DNA of 64,000 nt from Microtetraspora sp. NBRC 13810 (GTDB taxonomy: Bacteria; Actinomycetota; Actinomycetes; Streptosporangiales; Streptosporangiaceae): NCBI RefSeq assembly GCF_030268685.1, contig NZ_BSRQ01000002.1, positions 310,001 through 374,000 of the forward strand, read 5' to 3'. Both the position numbers and the translations under genes were made by a program. Shown piece by piece: positions 33,801 through 41,772 of this stretch. Position 1 is the stretch's first letter. Every line of letters starts with the position of its first letter. The notes beneath the pieces are model-generated. The model had not been told where the DNA came from. It made no database searches and saw nothing but the letters and a program-made list of their open reading frames with translations.

Positions 33801-35182
33801 GTCAGGACATTTCCGCCAACACTGCCCCTTAGGACGTTATTTGCGTAAATGTCGTAGCCGGTCACGCCCACGTTGTCGGAGGACGCACTCCAGGTCAGCC
33901 TGATCTGGCCGGTCGCCGGCTGGGTGTAGGCGAGGTTGCCCGGCGCGGTCGGCGCCTGCGGATCGACGGTCGGCTGGCCGTTGCGGGTCACGGTGTTGCT
34001 GTTGCCCGACTGGTTGCCCGCCGCGTCCTTCGCCCGCACGTAGTACGACACGGTGGTGATCGCCGACTGGGTGTCCGTGTAGGTGGTCACGTTGCCGGCC
34101 ACGCTCGCGCGCAGCACGTTGTTCGCGTAGATGTCGTAGCCGGTCACGCCCACGTTGTCGGTGGAGGCGTTCCAGGTCAGCCTGATCTGGCCGGTCGCCG
34201 GCTGGGTGTAGGCGAGGCTGCCCGGCGCGGTCGGCGCCTGCGTGTCACCGGTGGACGGGCCGTAGAGCTCGAACTCCGAGACCTGCCCGGCGGGCCACTG
34301 GGTGTTGGCCGTGATGTTCAGCCGGATGTAGCGCGCCGTGGTCGTGTTGAAGTTGATGGTCACCGTGTTGCCGGTGGCGGGGTTGAAGGCGTACCCGGCC
34401 GAGGCGACGACGGTGGAGAAGGTCGAGCCGTTCGCGCTGCCCTGGACCGTCAGCGTCTGTGTCCTCGACTCCCAGCCCGTCGGCAGCTTGAGCACGATCC
34501 TGTTCACCCCGACCGAGGAGCCGAGGTCGGCCTGGATCCACTGTGGGAAGGCGTTGTTGGTGCTCTCCCAGTAGGTGGCCTGGTTGCCGTCGTTGGCGTT
34601 GCCCGCCCCGTAGGGTGCGACCGTGCCGCTCGCGCTGAGGGTCTTGCCCAGGGCGAGGTTCATGGTCGAGTTGGCGGCGCCGTACACCTCCAGCTCGGCG
34701 ACCTGGCCGGCGGTCCAGCCGGTGTTGGCCGTGACGTTCAGCCGGACGTACCTGGTGTTGGTGGCCGGGAAGTTGATCGTCACCGTGTTGTTCGAGCCCG
34801 GGCCGAACACGTATCCGGCGGAGTTCACGATGGTCGTGAAGCTCGTCCCGTCGGCGCTGCCCTGCACCGCGAAGGTCTGCGTCCGTGTCTCCCACTCCGC
34901 CGGGAGCTTCACCACGACCTGGTCGATGCCGGTGCTCGCACCGAGGTCGACCTGCGCCGACTGCGGGAAGCTGCCGGTCCCTTCCCAGTAGGTCGCCTGG
35001 TTCCCGTCGTTGAGGCTGCCCGCGCCGTGGCCGCCGCTGGAACTGCTGGCTCCGGCCGTCTTGCCGGTCGCGAGGTTGGGGCCGCCCGCCGCCGAGGCGG
35101 ACGTGACCGGCCCCATGACGACGAGCATGCTGCTCGCGAGCACCGCCGCGAGCAGTCGTAACAGAGGGTGCTTCTTTCGCAT
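30887..35182 (-). CDS. Secreted multimodular GH87-type alpha-1,3-glucanase
   Basis: A 1431-residue secreted enzyme. Domains in order: signal peptide (1-34, ends ASAAG), two discoidin/F5-8C modules (about 35-310; each starts NLA-x-GKT), two FN3 modules (about 316-497, nearly identical), a third discoidin-like module (about 500-640), two CARDB domains (about 645-870), a CBM6/35-like module with the YEAED start (about 875-1040) and a C-terminal right-handed beta-helix (about 1040-1431). The helix contains FADAINMTNGSTDN and ARGTGDDSFALFS, matching the Asp pairs of mycodextranase/alpha-1,3-glucanase (GH87), which cut fungal cell-wall alpha-1,3-glucan. The ATG at 35182 starts the signal peptide; frame continues open upstream without a better start. 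A LacI-type operator lies upstream. Confidence 0.85.
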   Translation of the reverse strand: MRKKHPLLRLLAAVLASSMLVVMGPVTSASAAGGPNLATGKTAGASSSSGGHGAGSLNDGNQATYWEGTGSFPQSAQVDLGASTGIDQVVVKLPAEWETRTQTFAVQGSADGTSFTTIVNSAGYVFGPGSNNTVTINFPATNTRYVRLNVTANTGWTAGQVAELEVYGAANSTMNLALGKTLSASGTVAPYGAGNANDGNQATYWESTNNAFPQWIQADLGSSVGVNRIVLKLPTGWESRTQTLTVQGSANGSTFSTVVASAGYAFNPATGNTVTINFNTTTARYIRLNITANTQWPAGQVSEFELYGPSTGDTQAPTAPGSLAYTQPATGQIRLTWNASTDNVGVTGYDIYANNVLRASVAGNVTTYTDTQSAITTVSYYVRAKDAAGNQSGNSNTVTRNGQPTVDPQAPTAPGNLAYTQPATGQIRLTWSASSDNVGVTGYDIYANNVLRGSVGGNVLTYTDEQPATATVSYHVRAKDAAGNESGNSNTVTRNGTGGGGSNLAVGKPITANGTVHTFVATNANDNDVNTYWEGAGGSYPNTLTVALGANAVVNQVVLRLNPSSAWGTRTQNIQVVGREQSATGFTNLVAAANYTFNPATGNTVTIPLSATVADVQLRITGNTGAPAGQVAEFQVIGVPAPNPDLTVSAMSFTPASPTETDSVTLSATVRNIGSAGSGATNVNFYLGTALAGTAPVAALAAGGTATVTVNAGTRDAATYPLSAKVDENNTVIEQNDTNNAYTNPTSLVVRPVDSSDLIASPVSWSPNNPANGNNVTFSVAIKNQGNVASASGAHGITLTLLNATTGAVVRTLTGSHTGTIAPGATANPVNLGSWTAANGKYTVRVVLADDANELPVKRANNSTQQPFFVGRGANMPYDMYEAEDGVIGGGAAVVGPNRTVGDIAGEASGRKAVTLNSNGSYVEFTTKASTNTLVTRFSIPDAAGGGGINSSLNIYVNGTFLKPIPLTSRYAWLYGNEASPGNSPGAGGPRHIYDEANIMLGTTVPAGSKIRLQKDPANSTTYAIDFINLEQVSPIANPDPVKYTVPTGLTHQDVQNALDRVRMDTTGNLVGVYLPPGDYQTSSKFQVYGKPVQVVGAGPWYSRFFAPATQDNTDVGFRAEGSARGSSFTNFSYWGNYTSRIDGPGKVFDFGNISDITIDNVWAEHMVCLYWGLNTDRVTIKNSRIRNTFADAINMTNGSTDNHVTNNEARGTGDDSFALFSAIDAGGSDITGNVYENLTSTLTWRAAGVAVYGGYDNVFRNIYIADTLVYSGITISSLDFGYPMNGFGASPPTRFENISIVRAGGHFWGAQTFPGIWVFSASKVFQGIRVSDVDIVEPTYSGIMFQTNYVGGQPQFPVTDTVFTNVSITGAAKSGDAYDAKSGYGIWVNEMPEPGQGPARGSATFNNLQMSNNAVNIRNTTSTFTLNINP
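33690..34245 (-). repeat. Direct repeat encoding the two FN3 modules
   Basis: Two adjacent copies of about 265 bases (33690-33957 and 33978-34245) are nearly identical, except for one patch near 33805-33855 in the downstream-module copy, where codons are changed to AT-richer synonyms. Confidence 0.85.
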
Positions 35183-35438
35183 CTGTTTCTCAATCTCTCC
35201 GTTGGAACGAGAGGTACCGCTGCGGCCGCCACGGCCGCGCCCCTGCCAGGCGAGCTCGCCATGGTCGCCGGGGGCTACGTAGGGACGTTGAGCGCTGGGA
35301 CCACGGCCGCCTGGGGGGGCGACCGGCCATGGAATGCCGGAGCCGACATCTCTGGGCCTCTCCGTTGGGGGGTGGAGCGGGCACGCGGCGGCCCAGCCCC
35401 GAAAGTTGCGGAGATTGCGAGACGATTGAACAGATATT

Positions 35439-35453
35439 TGCAAGTTTCTTGCA
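35439..35453. promoter_or_regulatory. LacI/MalR-type operator candidate
   Basis: TGCAAG-TTT-CTTGCA is a perfect inverted repeat. CTTGCA-type repeats are the binding sites of MalR-like LacI repressors before streptomycete amylase and related glucan-degrading genes, so sugar-responsive control of the glucanase gene is likely. Confidence 0.55.
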
Positions 35454-35529
35454 GTGCGTTGGCCAAATGTTACATACGTGCTACGACCTCGTCAACGGGG
35501 TGAAAAGGGTGACTTGTCAGAGCTGAGAG

Positions 35530-35568
35530 TTGACGGTCGCTCTCCTTCGCTTCTATGGTTCACTAGTG
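35530..35568 (+). promoter_or_regulatory. GntR promoter with overlapping palindrome
   Basis: TTGACG and TATGGT with 18-base spacing form a clear promoter. CACTAGTG, a perfect palindrome at 35561-35568, covers the expected transcription start, the right place for autorepression by the YtrA-type regulator it drives. Confidence 0.6.
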
Positions 35569-35595
35569 GAATAAGGAACCATCGAAGTGGGTGTC

Positions 35596-35958
35596 ATGTT
35601 CGACGACCGAAGCCCCATCTACCGGCAGATCGCCGACCGCATCAAAGCCGATGTGCTGAGCGGGGCACTGCAGGGCGACGAGCAGGTGATGTCGACCAAC
35701 CAGTACGCCGCCTTCTATCGGATCAACCCGGCCACCGCCGCCAAGGCCTTCCAGCACCTGGTCGACGAGGGAGTCCTTTACAAGAAGAGAGGCATCGGCA
35801 TGTTCGTCTCCCCCGCCGCGCGCGACGACCTGAGCGCCCGGCGCCGTCAGAGCTTCTACGCCGAGGTGGTCGATCCGATGGTCGCCGAGGCCAGGGCGAT
35901 CGGCATTCCGCTCGACGGTGTCATCGCGAGGATCAGGGAACTGGAGGAGGACAGGTGA
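35596..35958 (+). CDS. YtrA-subfamily GntR transcriptional regulator
   Basis: A 120-residue regulator: an N-terminal winged helix (MFDDRSPIYRQIADRIKADV, VMSTNQYAAFYRINPATAAKAF, GVLYKKRGIGMFV) and only a short C-terminal helix for dimerisation. This is the YtrA type, which usually represses its own operon with an ABC transporter. The ATG at 35596 matches the family's start; a GTG nine bases upstream is possible. Its stop overlaps the ABC ATPase start. Confidence 0.92.
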   Translation: MFDDRSPIYRQIADRIKADVLSGALQGDEQVMSTNQYAAFYRINPATAAKAFQHLVDEGVLYKKRGIGMFVSPAARDDLSARRRQSFYAEVVDPMVAEARAIGIPLDGVIARIRELEEDR

Positions 35959-36830
35959 AGATCGAGGTCAGCGGCTTACGCCTGGATTACGGAGACGTCA
36001 CCGCACTGCGGGATCTGACGTTCACCCTCGACGCAGGCAAGATCTACGGGCTGCTCGGCCGCAACGGATCGGGCAAGACGAGCCTGCTGTCGGTGCTCGC
36101 CGCCTTCCGCAGGCAGACCGCGGGCACCGTGCTCGTCGGCGGCCGGCCGGTGTTCGAGAACAGCAAGGTGACGCCGGACATCTGCCTGATCCGGGACACC
36201 GGCGAGACCGTGGACATCGGCACCGCGAACGACGCCCTGTACTTCGCCGAGTGGCTGCGCCCCCGGTGGGACGCCGCCTACGCGGAATCGCTCATGGACA
36301 GGTTCCGGCTGACCCGCAAGATGAAGGTCGGCTCCATGTCCAAGGGCCAGCGCTCGGCGCTCGGCGTGGTGGTGGGGCTGGCCTCCCGGGCGCCGATCAC
36401 CATGTTCGACGAGTCCTACCTGGGCATGGACGCCCCCTCCAGGCACGCCTTCTACGACGAGCTGCTCACCGACTACATGGCCAACCCGCGCACGATCATC
36501 CTGTCCACCCATCTCATCGAGGAGGCCGGCGCGCTCTTCGAAGAGGTGGTGATCATCGACAGGGGACGGCTCGTCCTGCACGAGGACAGCGAGCGGCTGC
36601 TCGCCCGCGGCACCGCCGTGACCGGCCCCGCCGCACAGGTCGACGCCTTCACCGCCGGGCTCACCACACTCGGCGAGAAACGGCTCGGCGGCACCAAGTC
36701 CACGATGATCTACGGCGAGCTCGACGACGCGCAGCGCAGGAAGGCCCGCGAGGCCGGGCTGGAGCTCGGGCCGAGCGCCATGCAGGACCTGTTCATCCGT
36801 CTCACCGAACCCGAGGGAGAGCCGTCGTGA
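35955..36830 (+). CDS. ABC transporter ATP-binding protein of a YtrA-type operon
   Basis: A 291-residue ATPase. Walker A GRNGSGKTS and the switch His in LSTHLIEEAG are normal. The signature motif is MSKGQ in place of LSGGQ, and Walker B ends ITMFDES in place of DEP, changes seen in YtrB-like ATPases. The Q-loop region lacks a clear glutamine (ICLIRDTGETVD). It partners with the next gene's membrane protein. GTG start overlapping the GntR stop, with GGAGGAGG upstream. Codon 8 is TTA, suggesting developmentally limited translation. Confidence 0.9.
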   Translation: MKIEVSGLRLDYGDVTALRDLTFTLDAGKIYGLLGRNGSGKTSLLSVLAAFRRQTAGTVLVGGRPVFENSKVTPDICLIRDTGETVDIGTANDALYFAEWLRPRWDAAYAESLMDRFRLTRKMKVGSMSKGQRSALGVVVGLASRAPITMFDESYLGMDAPSRHAFYDELLTDYMANPRTIILSTHLIEEAGALFEEVVIIDRGRLVLHEDSERLLARGTAVTGPAAQVDAFTAGLTTLGEKRLGGTKSTMIYGELDDAQRRKAREAGLELGPSAMQDLFIRLTEPEGEPS

Positions 36831-37531
36831 GGTTCCCGAGCCGCCTGCTCGCGGCGAACCTGTTCTTCATGGCGCTGGTATGGGGCGTCTTCTACGTCGT
36901 CGTCACGCTGATCACGGTGGCCATCGCCGTCTTCGGCACGCTCCGCTTCAGCGCCTGGGAGAGCGCCATCCAGGTGTCCCGCTGGTTCCTGCTGTTCGTG
37001 GGCGTCGCGCTGATCAAGGAGTTCATGCCGCTCTACATCGCGCACGGGCAGACCCGCAGACAGTTCGGCTGGCACGCGGCCGTCACCACCTGCCTGTACG
37101 CCCCGGCCGCCGCGGCGCTGCTCACCCTCGGCTACCTCCTCGAAGCCGGGCTGTACGGCCTCGCCGGCTGGTCCCAGGCGCTTCAGGAGCCGCACCTGTA
37201 CGACGCGCCGACCCAGGTGCCGCTGGTGTTCGTCACCTTCCTGATCGAGAGTCTCGTCTGGATCACCGGCGGCGCCTTCATGATGGCCGGGTTCTACCGC
37301 TGGCGGGGCGGCGGCCTGCTCACCGTGCCCGTCGGCATCGCGCTCATCGTCCTGGCCGAGAGCAGCGTCGGCGCCCAGCTCTACCTGCCCCTCCTGAACC
37401 GGGTGCCGCAGCCCGACATCACCGCCGGCACTCTCACGGCGGTGGCCATCGGGCTCGCCTGCTTCCTGGTCGGCCTCGCCCTCACCTGGCCGATCATCCG
37501 CGACGTCCCGCTGCGCAACAAGCCCTCCTGA
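36827..37531 (+). CDS. Membrane subunit of the YtrA-type ABC system
   Basis: A 234-residue membrane protein with about six hydrophobic segments, the first two at residues about 8-60, and a charged cytoplasmic loop (HGQTRRQFG). It resembles the ABC-2 type permeases encoded after YtrA-type regulators and ATPases, which are linked to cell-envelope stress or antibiotic response. GTGA overlap with the ATPase stop. The substrate is unknown. Confidence 0.8.
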   Translation: MRFPSRLLAANLFFMALVWGVFYVVVTLITVAIAVFGTLRFSAWESAIQVSRWFLLFVGVALIKEFMPLYIAHGQTRRQFGWHAAVTTCLYAPAAAALLTLGYLLEAGLYGLAGWSQALQEPHLYDAPTQVPLVFVTFLIESLVWITGGAFMMAGFYRWRGGGLLTVPVGIALIVLAESSVGAQLYLPLLNRVPQPDITAGTLTAVAIGLACFLVGLALTWPIIRDVPLRNKPS

Positions 37532-37541
37532 GCCCGGCCGG

Positions 37542-38897
37542 TCAGCCGAGCCACCCGGGGGCGACCAGCACCAGCCAGGTGAGGGCCGGCCCGACCGCCA
37601 CGACGACGGCGCCGTAGACGAGCAGGCCGCGGTAGAAGACCGCGGTCTCCATCCCCCGGGCGTTGGCGACCAGGAGGGCCCCGGTGGTGGAGAAGGGGCT
37701 GACGTCCACGATCGTCGAGGACACCGACAGCGCGGCGATCAGTCCCACCGCCCCCAGCTCCCCCTGGAGCAGGAACGGCACGGCCAGCGGGATCAGCGCC
37801 CCGAGGATGCCCACCGAGGAGGCGAACGCCGACACGACGCCGCCCACGTAGCAGATGAGCAGGGCGGCGACGAGCGGCGCCCCGATGCCCGCGACCGCGC
37901 CGCCGACGTAGTCGATGGTGCCGATCTCCTGGAGTACGCCCACATAGGTCACCACGCCGCCGACCAGCAGCACGGTGGACCAGGCGATCTTCTCCACGAT
38001 GCCCTTCTGCGAGCCGCGCGCGGTGAGCGACAGCAGCACGGCCACGGTGATGGCCGTGAGCCCCACGTCGAGCTGGAAGACGAGCACCGCCACGCACAGC
38101 GCGACCAGCCCGGCCAGAGTGAGCGCCTGGTGCGGGGTGGGCCGCAGGGAGGTCGTCAGGTCGGCCCCGGTACGCGCCTCGGTGGCGGTGGCGGTGGCGG
38201 TGGCCGTGCCGGGAGCGGTCCCCGCGGGGCCTGCGGGGGCGCCCGCGGGGGCCGGAGCGGCGGCGGGCGGCGCCACGGAGCCGCGGCGGAGCAACCGGAG
38301 GCCGCCGAAGATCAGGAACACGATGACCGCCGCCGCCGTGTTGAAGAAGAAGCCGGCCAGGAAGAGCACTATGTCGTTCTTCGGCAGCCCCGCGTCCAGC
38401 ACCACCTGGTTGACGATCCCGCCCAGCACGCTGATCGGCGAGAACGCGCCCGCCTGGGTGCCGTGCGCGACCATCAGCCCGATCATCAGCGCGTGCATCC
38501 GGTACTCCGCCGCGAACCCGAACGCGATCGGCGCGAGGATCGCCGCCACCGCGGGCGCGGGCGCGCCGATCGCCGTGAGCAGCGCCGAGATGACGAACAT
38601 CACCAGCGGGATGGCCCCGAGCCTCCCCCGCACGGCCCGTACGGCGGCGCGTACCAGCCAGTCCACCGTGCCGTTCCTGGTCGCGATGGCGAACAGGTAG
38701 GTGATGCCGACCAGGATGACGAAGAGGTTGCCGGGAAAGGCGCCCAGGATGTCGTCGGTGGACATCCCGGCCGCGAGCGTGCCGACGAGGAAGGCGCCGA
38801 CGAAGGCCAGCGCGCCCAGGTTGACCGGGAGCACGGTGGCCACCACGAACATGGCGACCAGGGCGAGTATGGAGATGAGCTCTGCGGACACGGGCAA
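37542..38897 (-). CDS. MatC-type (SLC13-like) dicarboxylate permease
   Basis: A 451-residue membrane protein with about eleven hydrophobic helices. The N-terminal half carries the MatC_N pattern (VNLGALAFVGAFLVGTLAAG, FPGNLFVILVGITYLFA) of malonate/dicarboxylate carriers; a Pro/Ala-rich cytoplasmic loop (about residues 205-245) separates the halves. It is the last gene of the IclR-controlled set and probably brings in the acid oxidised by the upstream dehydrogenase. The start is TTG at 38897 or GTG at 38891, behind GGGGGAGA. Confidence 0.85.
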   Translation of the reverse strand: MPVSAELISILALVAMFVVATVLPVNLGALAFVGAFLVGTLAAGMSTDDILGAFPGNLFVILVGITYLFAIATRNGTVDWLVRAAVRAVRGRLGAIPLVMFVISALLTAIGAPAPAVAAILAPIAFGFAAEYRMHALMIGLMVAHGTQAGAFSPISVLGGIVNQVVLDAGLPKNDIVLFLAGFFFNTAAAVIVFLIFGGLRLLRRGSVAPPAAAPAPAGAPAGPAGTAPGTATATATATEARTGADLTTSLRPTPHQALTLAGLVALCVAVLVFQLDVGLTAITVAVLLSLTARGSQKGIVEKIAWSTVLLVGGVVTYVGVLQEIGTIDYVGGAVAGIGAPLVAALLICYVGGVVSAFASSVGILGALIPLAVPFLLQGELGAVGLIAALSVSSTIVDVSPFSTTGALLVANARGMETAVFYRGLLVYGAVVVAVGPALTWLVLVAPGWLG

Positions 38898-38922
38898 CGG
38901 CTCCGATCTCCCCCGAGGCGGA

Positions 38923-41772
38923 TCAGTGTGCTGGATGGACCTCCCCCGGCGGGACGACCGCCGCGCGGACGAGCTGGACAGGATGTTGTGCGGTGCGGCC
39001 GGTTCCGTGCGCGATCTGCTGGCGGCAGGAGACCCCCGTGGCCGCGATGAGGGTGCCGGGCGTGGTCTCGGCGACCGCGGGGAACAACCGGAGGCCGCCG
39101 ATCTTCATGGACAGGTCGTAGTGCTCGGACTCGAAACCGAAGGATCCCGCCATCCCGCAGCAGCCCGCGTCCAGCTCGGTCACCTCGGCGCCGGGGAGGC
39201 GGGCGAGCAGGGCGCGGGTCGCCTCGGTGCCGACGCCCGCCTTCTCGTGGCAGTGGCCGTGCAGCAGGACGGAGGTCGTCTCGCCGGTGCCGCGCAGCAC
39301 GAGGCCGCCGTCGTCGATGGCCTCCAGCAGCGGCGTCGCGATCAGCCGGGCCTGGGCGGCCACCATCCGCACCCGCTCGTCGCCGGACAGCAGCGCCGCG
39401 TACTCCTGGCGCAGCGTGAGCAGGCACGAGGGTTCGATGCCGACGATCGGCACCCCGCGCTCGGCGTACGGCGCGAGCAGGGTGACCATGGCCCGCGCCG
39501 ACGCCCTGGCCTGGTCCAGCAGCCCCTTGGAGACGGCGGCCCGGCCGCAGCAGCCCTCGGTCAGCAGGACCCGCCAGCCGGCGAGCTCCAGCAGCTCGAC
39601 GGCGGCCCTGCCGATCGCGGGCTCGCCGTAGGAGGTGAAGGAGTCGGCGAGCAGGACCAGGTCGCCGCGCGGGAAGGGCCCGGCCGGCGGGGTCCTGCGG
39701 GCGAACCAGCGCGCCAGGGTCTCCCGGTGGAAGGCGGGCAGCGGGCGGCGGCGGCTGATGCCGAGGGCGCGGTCCAGCAGCGCGCGGACCGGCGCCGCCC
39801 CGGCGATCCAGTTGGACACCGGCGCGGCGGCCGAGCCGAGCCGGTTGAGCCGCCGGATCGAGGCGAAGAGCCGCGAGCGCCGCGGCGTGCCGTGGATCTC
39901 CTGGTACTGGTGCAGGAACTCGCTCTTCAGCGAGGCCATGTCCACCCCGAGCGGGCACTCCGAGGTGCACGCCTTGCACTCCAGGCACAGGTCGAGGATG
40001 CCGTGCAGCCGCTCGTCGCCGAGCGCGGCCCGCGGGTCGGCCGAGGAGAGGGCCTTGACCAGGGCGTTGGCCCGGCCCCTGGTGGAGTGCTCCTCGTCCC
40101 TGGTGGCCATGTAGGACGGGCACATGACGCCGGTGTCCTCCTTGCGGCACACGCCGATGTTCATGCACCGGTCGGCCGCGCCGCGCATGCCGTCCGCGAA
40201 GGCGAGGGTGGTGCGCAGCGGCGGGGCGGCGGGGAGCGCCGGGTCGCGCAGGTGCTCCGTCATCGGCCCGGCATCGACGATCTTGCCGGGGTTGAGCCTC
40301 CCCTCGGGGTCGAACAGCCGCTTGACCCGGCGCATCGCCTCGTACACCCGGTCGCCGAAGAGCCGCCGGTTGAACTCCGAGCGGGCCAGGCCGTCGCCGT
40401 GCTCGCTGGAGTTGACCCCGCCGTACCGGGCGGCGAGCGCGGCGATCTCCTCGGCGACCGCGCGCATGGCGCTCACCTGGGCGGGTTCACGCAGGTCGAC
40501 GAACGGCCGGATGTGCAGGCAGCCGACCGAGCAGTGGCCGTAGAAGCCGGCCTTCAGGTCGTGCCTGGCCAGCACGGCGGCGAACTCCTCGACGTAGGGC
40601 ACCAGCGTGTCCGGCGGGACGGCGGTGTCCTCGACGAAGGCGAGCGGCCTGCGGGTGCCGGTGCTCGACGCCATGAGCAGGCCGAGGCTCGCCTTGCGCA
40701 CCTTCAGCACGGCGGCCTGCTGCTGGGCGGTGACCGCGCGCAGCGTGTGGTAGCCGTGCCCGCCGGCCTGCCACGCGGCGGCGAGGTCGTCGACCCGGGC
40801 GGCCACCTCGTCCTCGTCGTCGCCGAAGAACTCGACGAAGAGCAGGGCGTGCGGGTCCCCGGACAGGATGCCGCCGAGCCCGGCGTACTCCACCCGCTGC
40901 CGGGACAGGTCGAGGATGGTGCGGTCCATCAGCTCCACCGACGCGGCGTCCCGCTCCAGCGCGTCCCGGGTGGCGGCGACCGCGGCCGTGGTCGCGGTGA
41001 AGTGGCCGACCGCGATGGCCCGCGCCCGGGGTCTCGGCACCAGGCGCACCTCGGCCTCGGTGACCACGGCCAGGGTGCCCTCGGAGCCGGCGACCAGTTT
41101 CGCGAGGTTCGTCGTGCCGCCGTCGAGCACCCGGTCGAGCCGGTAGCCGCCGGAGTGCCGCCAGAACGGCGGGAAGCCGGCCAGTCCGTCGCCGAGGGAC
41201 TCGATGATCTCGCGGGTCCCCCGGTGCAGCCGGTCGTCGCCGCCGTCGGGGCCGAAGCGCGCGGTCCCGGCGTCGGCGAGCACCACGTCGAGGGTCTCGA
41301 CGTGGTCGATGGTGGAGCCGTAGCGGATGGAGTGGCTGCCGGCCGAGTTGTTGCCGATCATGCCGCCGATGGTGGCGCGGTTGCTCGTGGAGGTGTCCGG
41401 GCCGAACATCAGGCCGTGCCGGGCCGCCGCCCGGTTGAGCTGGTCCTGCACCACGCCCGGCTGGACGCGGGCGCGCATGGCGCCGGCGTCGATGTCGAGG
41501 ATGCGGTTCATGTGCCGGGAGAAGTCGACGACGACGGCCCTGCCGACGGTCTGCCCGGCGAGGCTGGTGCCCGCGCCGCGCGGCAGCACGGGCACGCCCA
41601 GTTCGGCGCAGACCGCGACCAGGGCGGCCACGTCCCCGGCATGCCGGGGGAAGGCGACGGCCAGCGGCTCGATGGCGTACATGCTGGCGTCGGAGGAGTA
41701 CAGGTGCCTGGTGTAGGGGTCTTCGCGCAGTTCGCCGGTGAAGACCGGCGCCAGTGCCGTACGCAGGTTCAC
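38923..41772 (-). CDS. FAD-binding and Fe-S-binding 2-hydroxyacid dehydrogenase (GlcD-GlcF/YdiJ-like fusion)
   Basis: A 949-residue fusion. Residues about 35-210 are an FAD_binding_4 (PCMH) domain (PRGAGTSLAGQTVG, GNNSAGSHSIRYG), about 215-480 the FAD-oxidase C domain (FYGHCSVGCLHIRPFVD, SSEHGDGLARSEF, RLNPGKIV). Then come two ferredoxin cysteine clusters (CMNIGVCRKEDTGVMCPSY and CLECKACTSECPLG) and CCG motifs (EGCCGRAAVS, AGCCGMAGSFG). The layout matches YdiJ/GlcD-GlcF enzymes that oxidise D-2-hydroxyacids such as glycolate, lactate or 2-hydroxyglutarate and pass electrons to the respiratory chain. GTG start overlaps the aminotransferase stop (GTGA), so the two are coupled. Confidence 0.92.
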   Translation of the reverse strand: MNLRTALAPVFTGELREDPYTRHLYSSDASMYAIEPLAVAFPRHAGDVAALVAVCAELGVPVLPRGAGTSLAGQTVGRAVVVDFSRHMNRILDIDAGAMRARVQPGVVQDQLNRAAARHGLMFGPDTSTSNRATIGGMIGNNSAGSHSIRYGSTIDHVETLDVVLADAGTARFGPDGGDDRLHRGTREIIESLGDGLAGFPPFWRHSGGYRLDRVLDGGTTNLAKLVAGSEGTLAVVTEAEVRLVPRPRARAIAVGHFTATTAAVAATRDALERDAASVELMDRTILDLSRQRVEYAGLGGILSGDPHALLFVEFFGDDEDEVAARVDDLAAAWQAGGHGYHTLRAVTAQQQAAVLKVRKASLGLLMASSTGTRRPLAFVEDTAVPPDTLVPYVEEFAAVLARHDLKAGFYGHCSVGCLHIRPFVDLREPAQVSAMRAVAEEIAALAARYGGVNSSEHGDGLARSEFNRRLFGDRVYEAMRRVKRLFDPEGRLNPGKIVDAGPMTEHLRDPALPAAPPLRTTLAFADGMRGAADRCMNIGVCRKEDTGVMCPSYMATRDEEHSTRGRANALVKALSSADPRAALGDERLHGILDLCLECKACTSECPLGVDMASLKSEFLHQYQEIHGTPRRSRLFASIRRLNRLGSAAAPVSNWIAGAAPVRALLDRALGISRRRPLPAFHRETLARWFARRTPPAGPFPRGDLVLLADSFTSYGEPAIGRAAVELLELAGWRVLLTEGCCGRAAVSKGLLDQARASARAMVTLLAPYAERGVPIVGIEPSCLLTLRQEYAALLSGDERVRMVAAQARLIATPLLEAIDDGGLVLRGTGETTSVLLHGHCHEKAGVGTEATRALLARLPGAEVTELDAGCCGMAGSFGFESEHYDLSMKIGGLRLFPAVAETTPGTLIAATGVSCRQQIAHGTGRTAQHPVQLVRAAVVPPGEVHPAH

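Larger units (their letters stand above)
35183..35595. other. 413-base divergent regulatory region
   Basis: Lies between the glucanase gene and the GntR gene. No gene seen. It holds the MalR/LacI-type repeat at 35439-35453 and the GntR promoter at 35530-35568. The left part (35190-35400) is a long GC-rich leader for the glucanase message with no clear structure. Confidence 0.5.
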
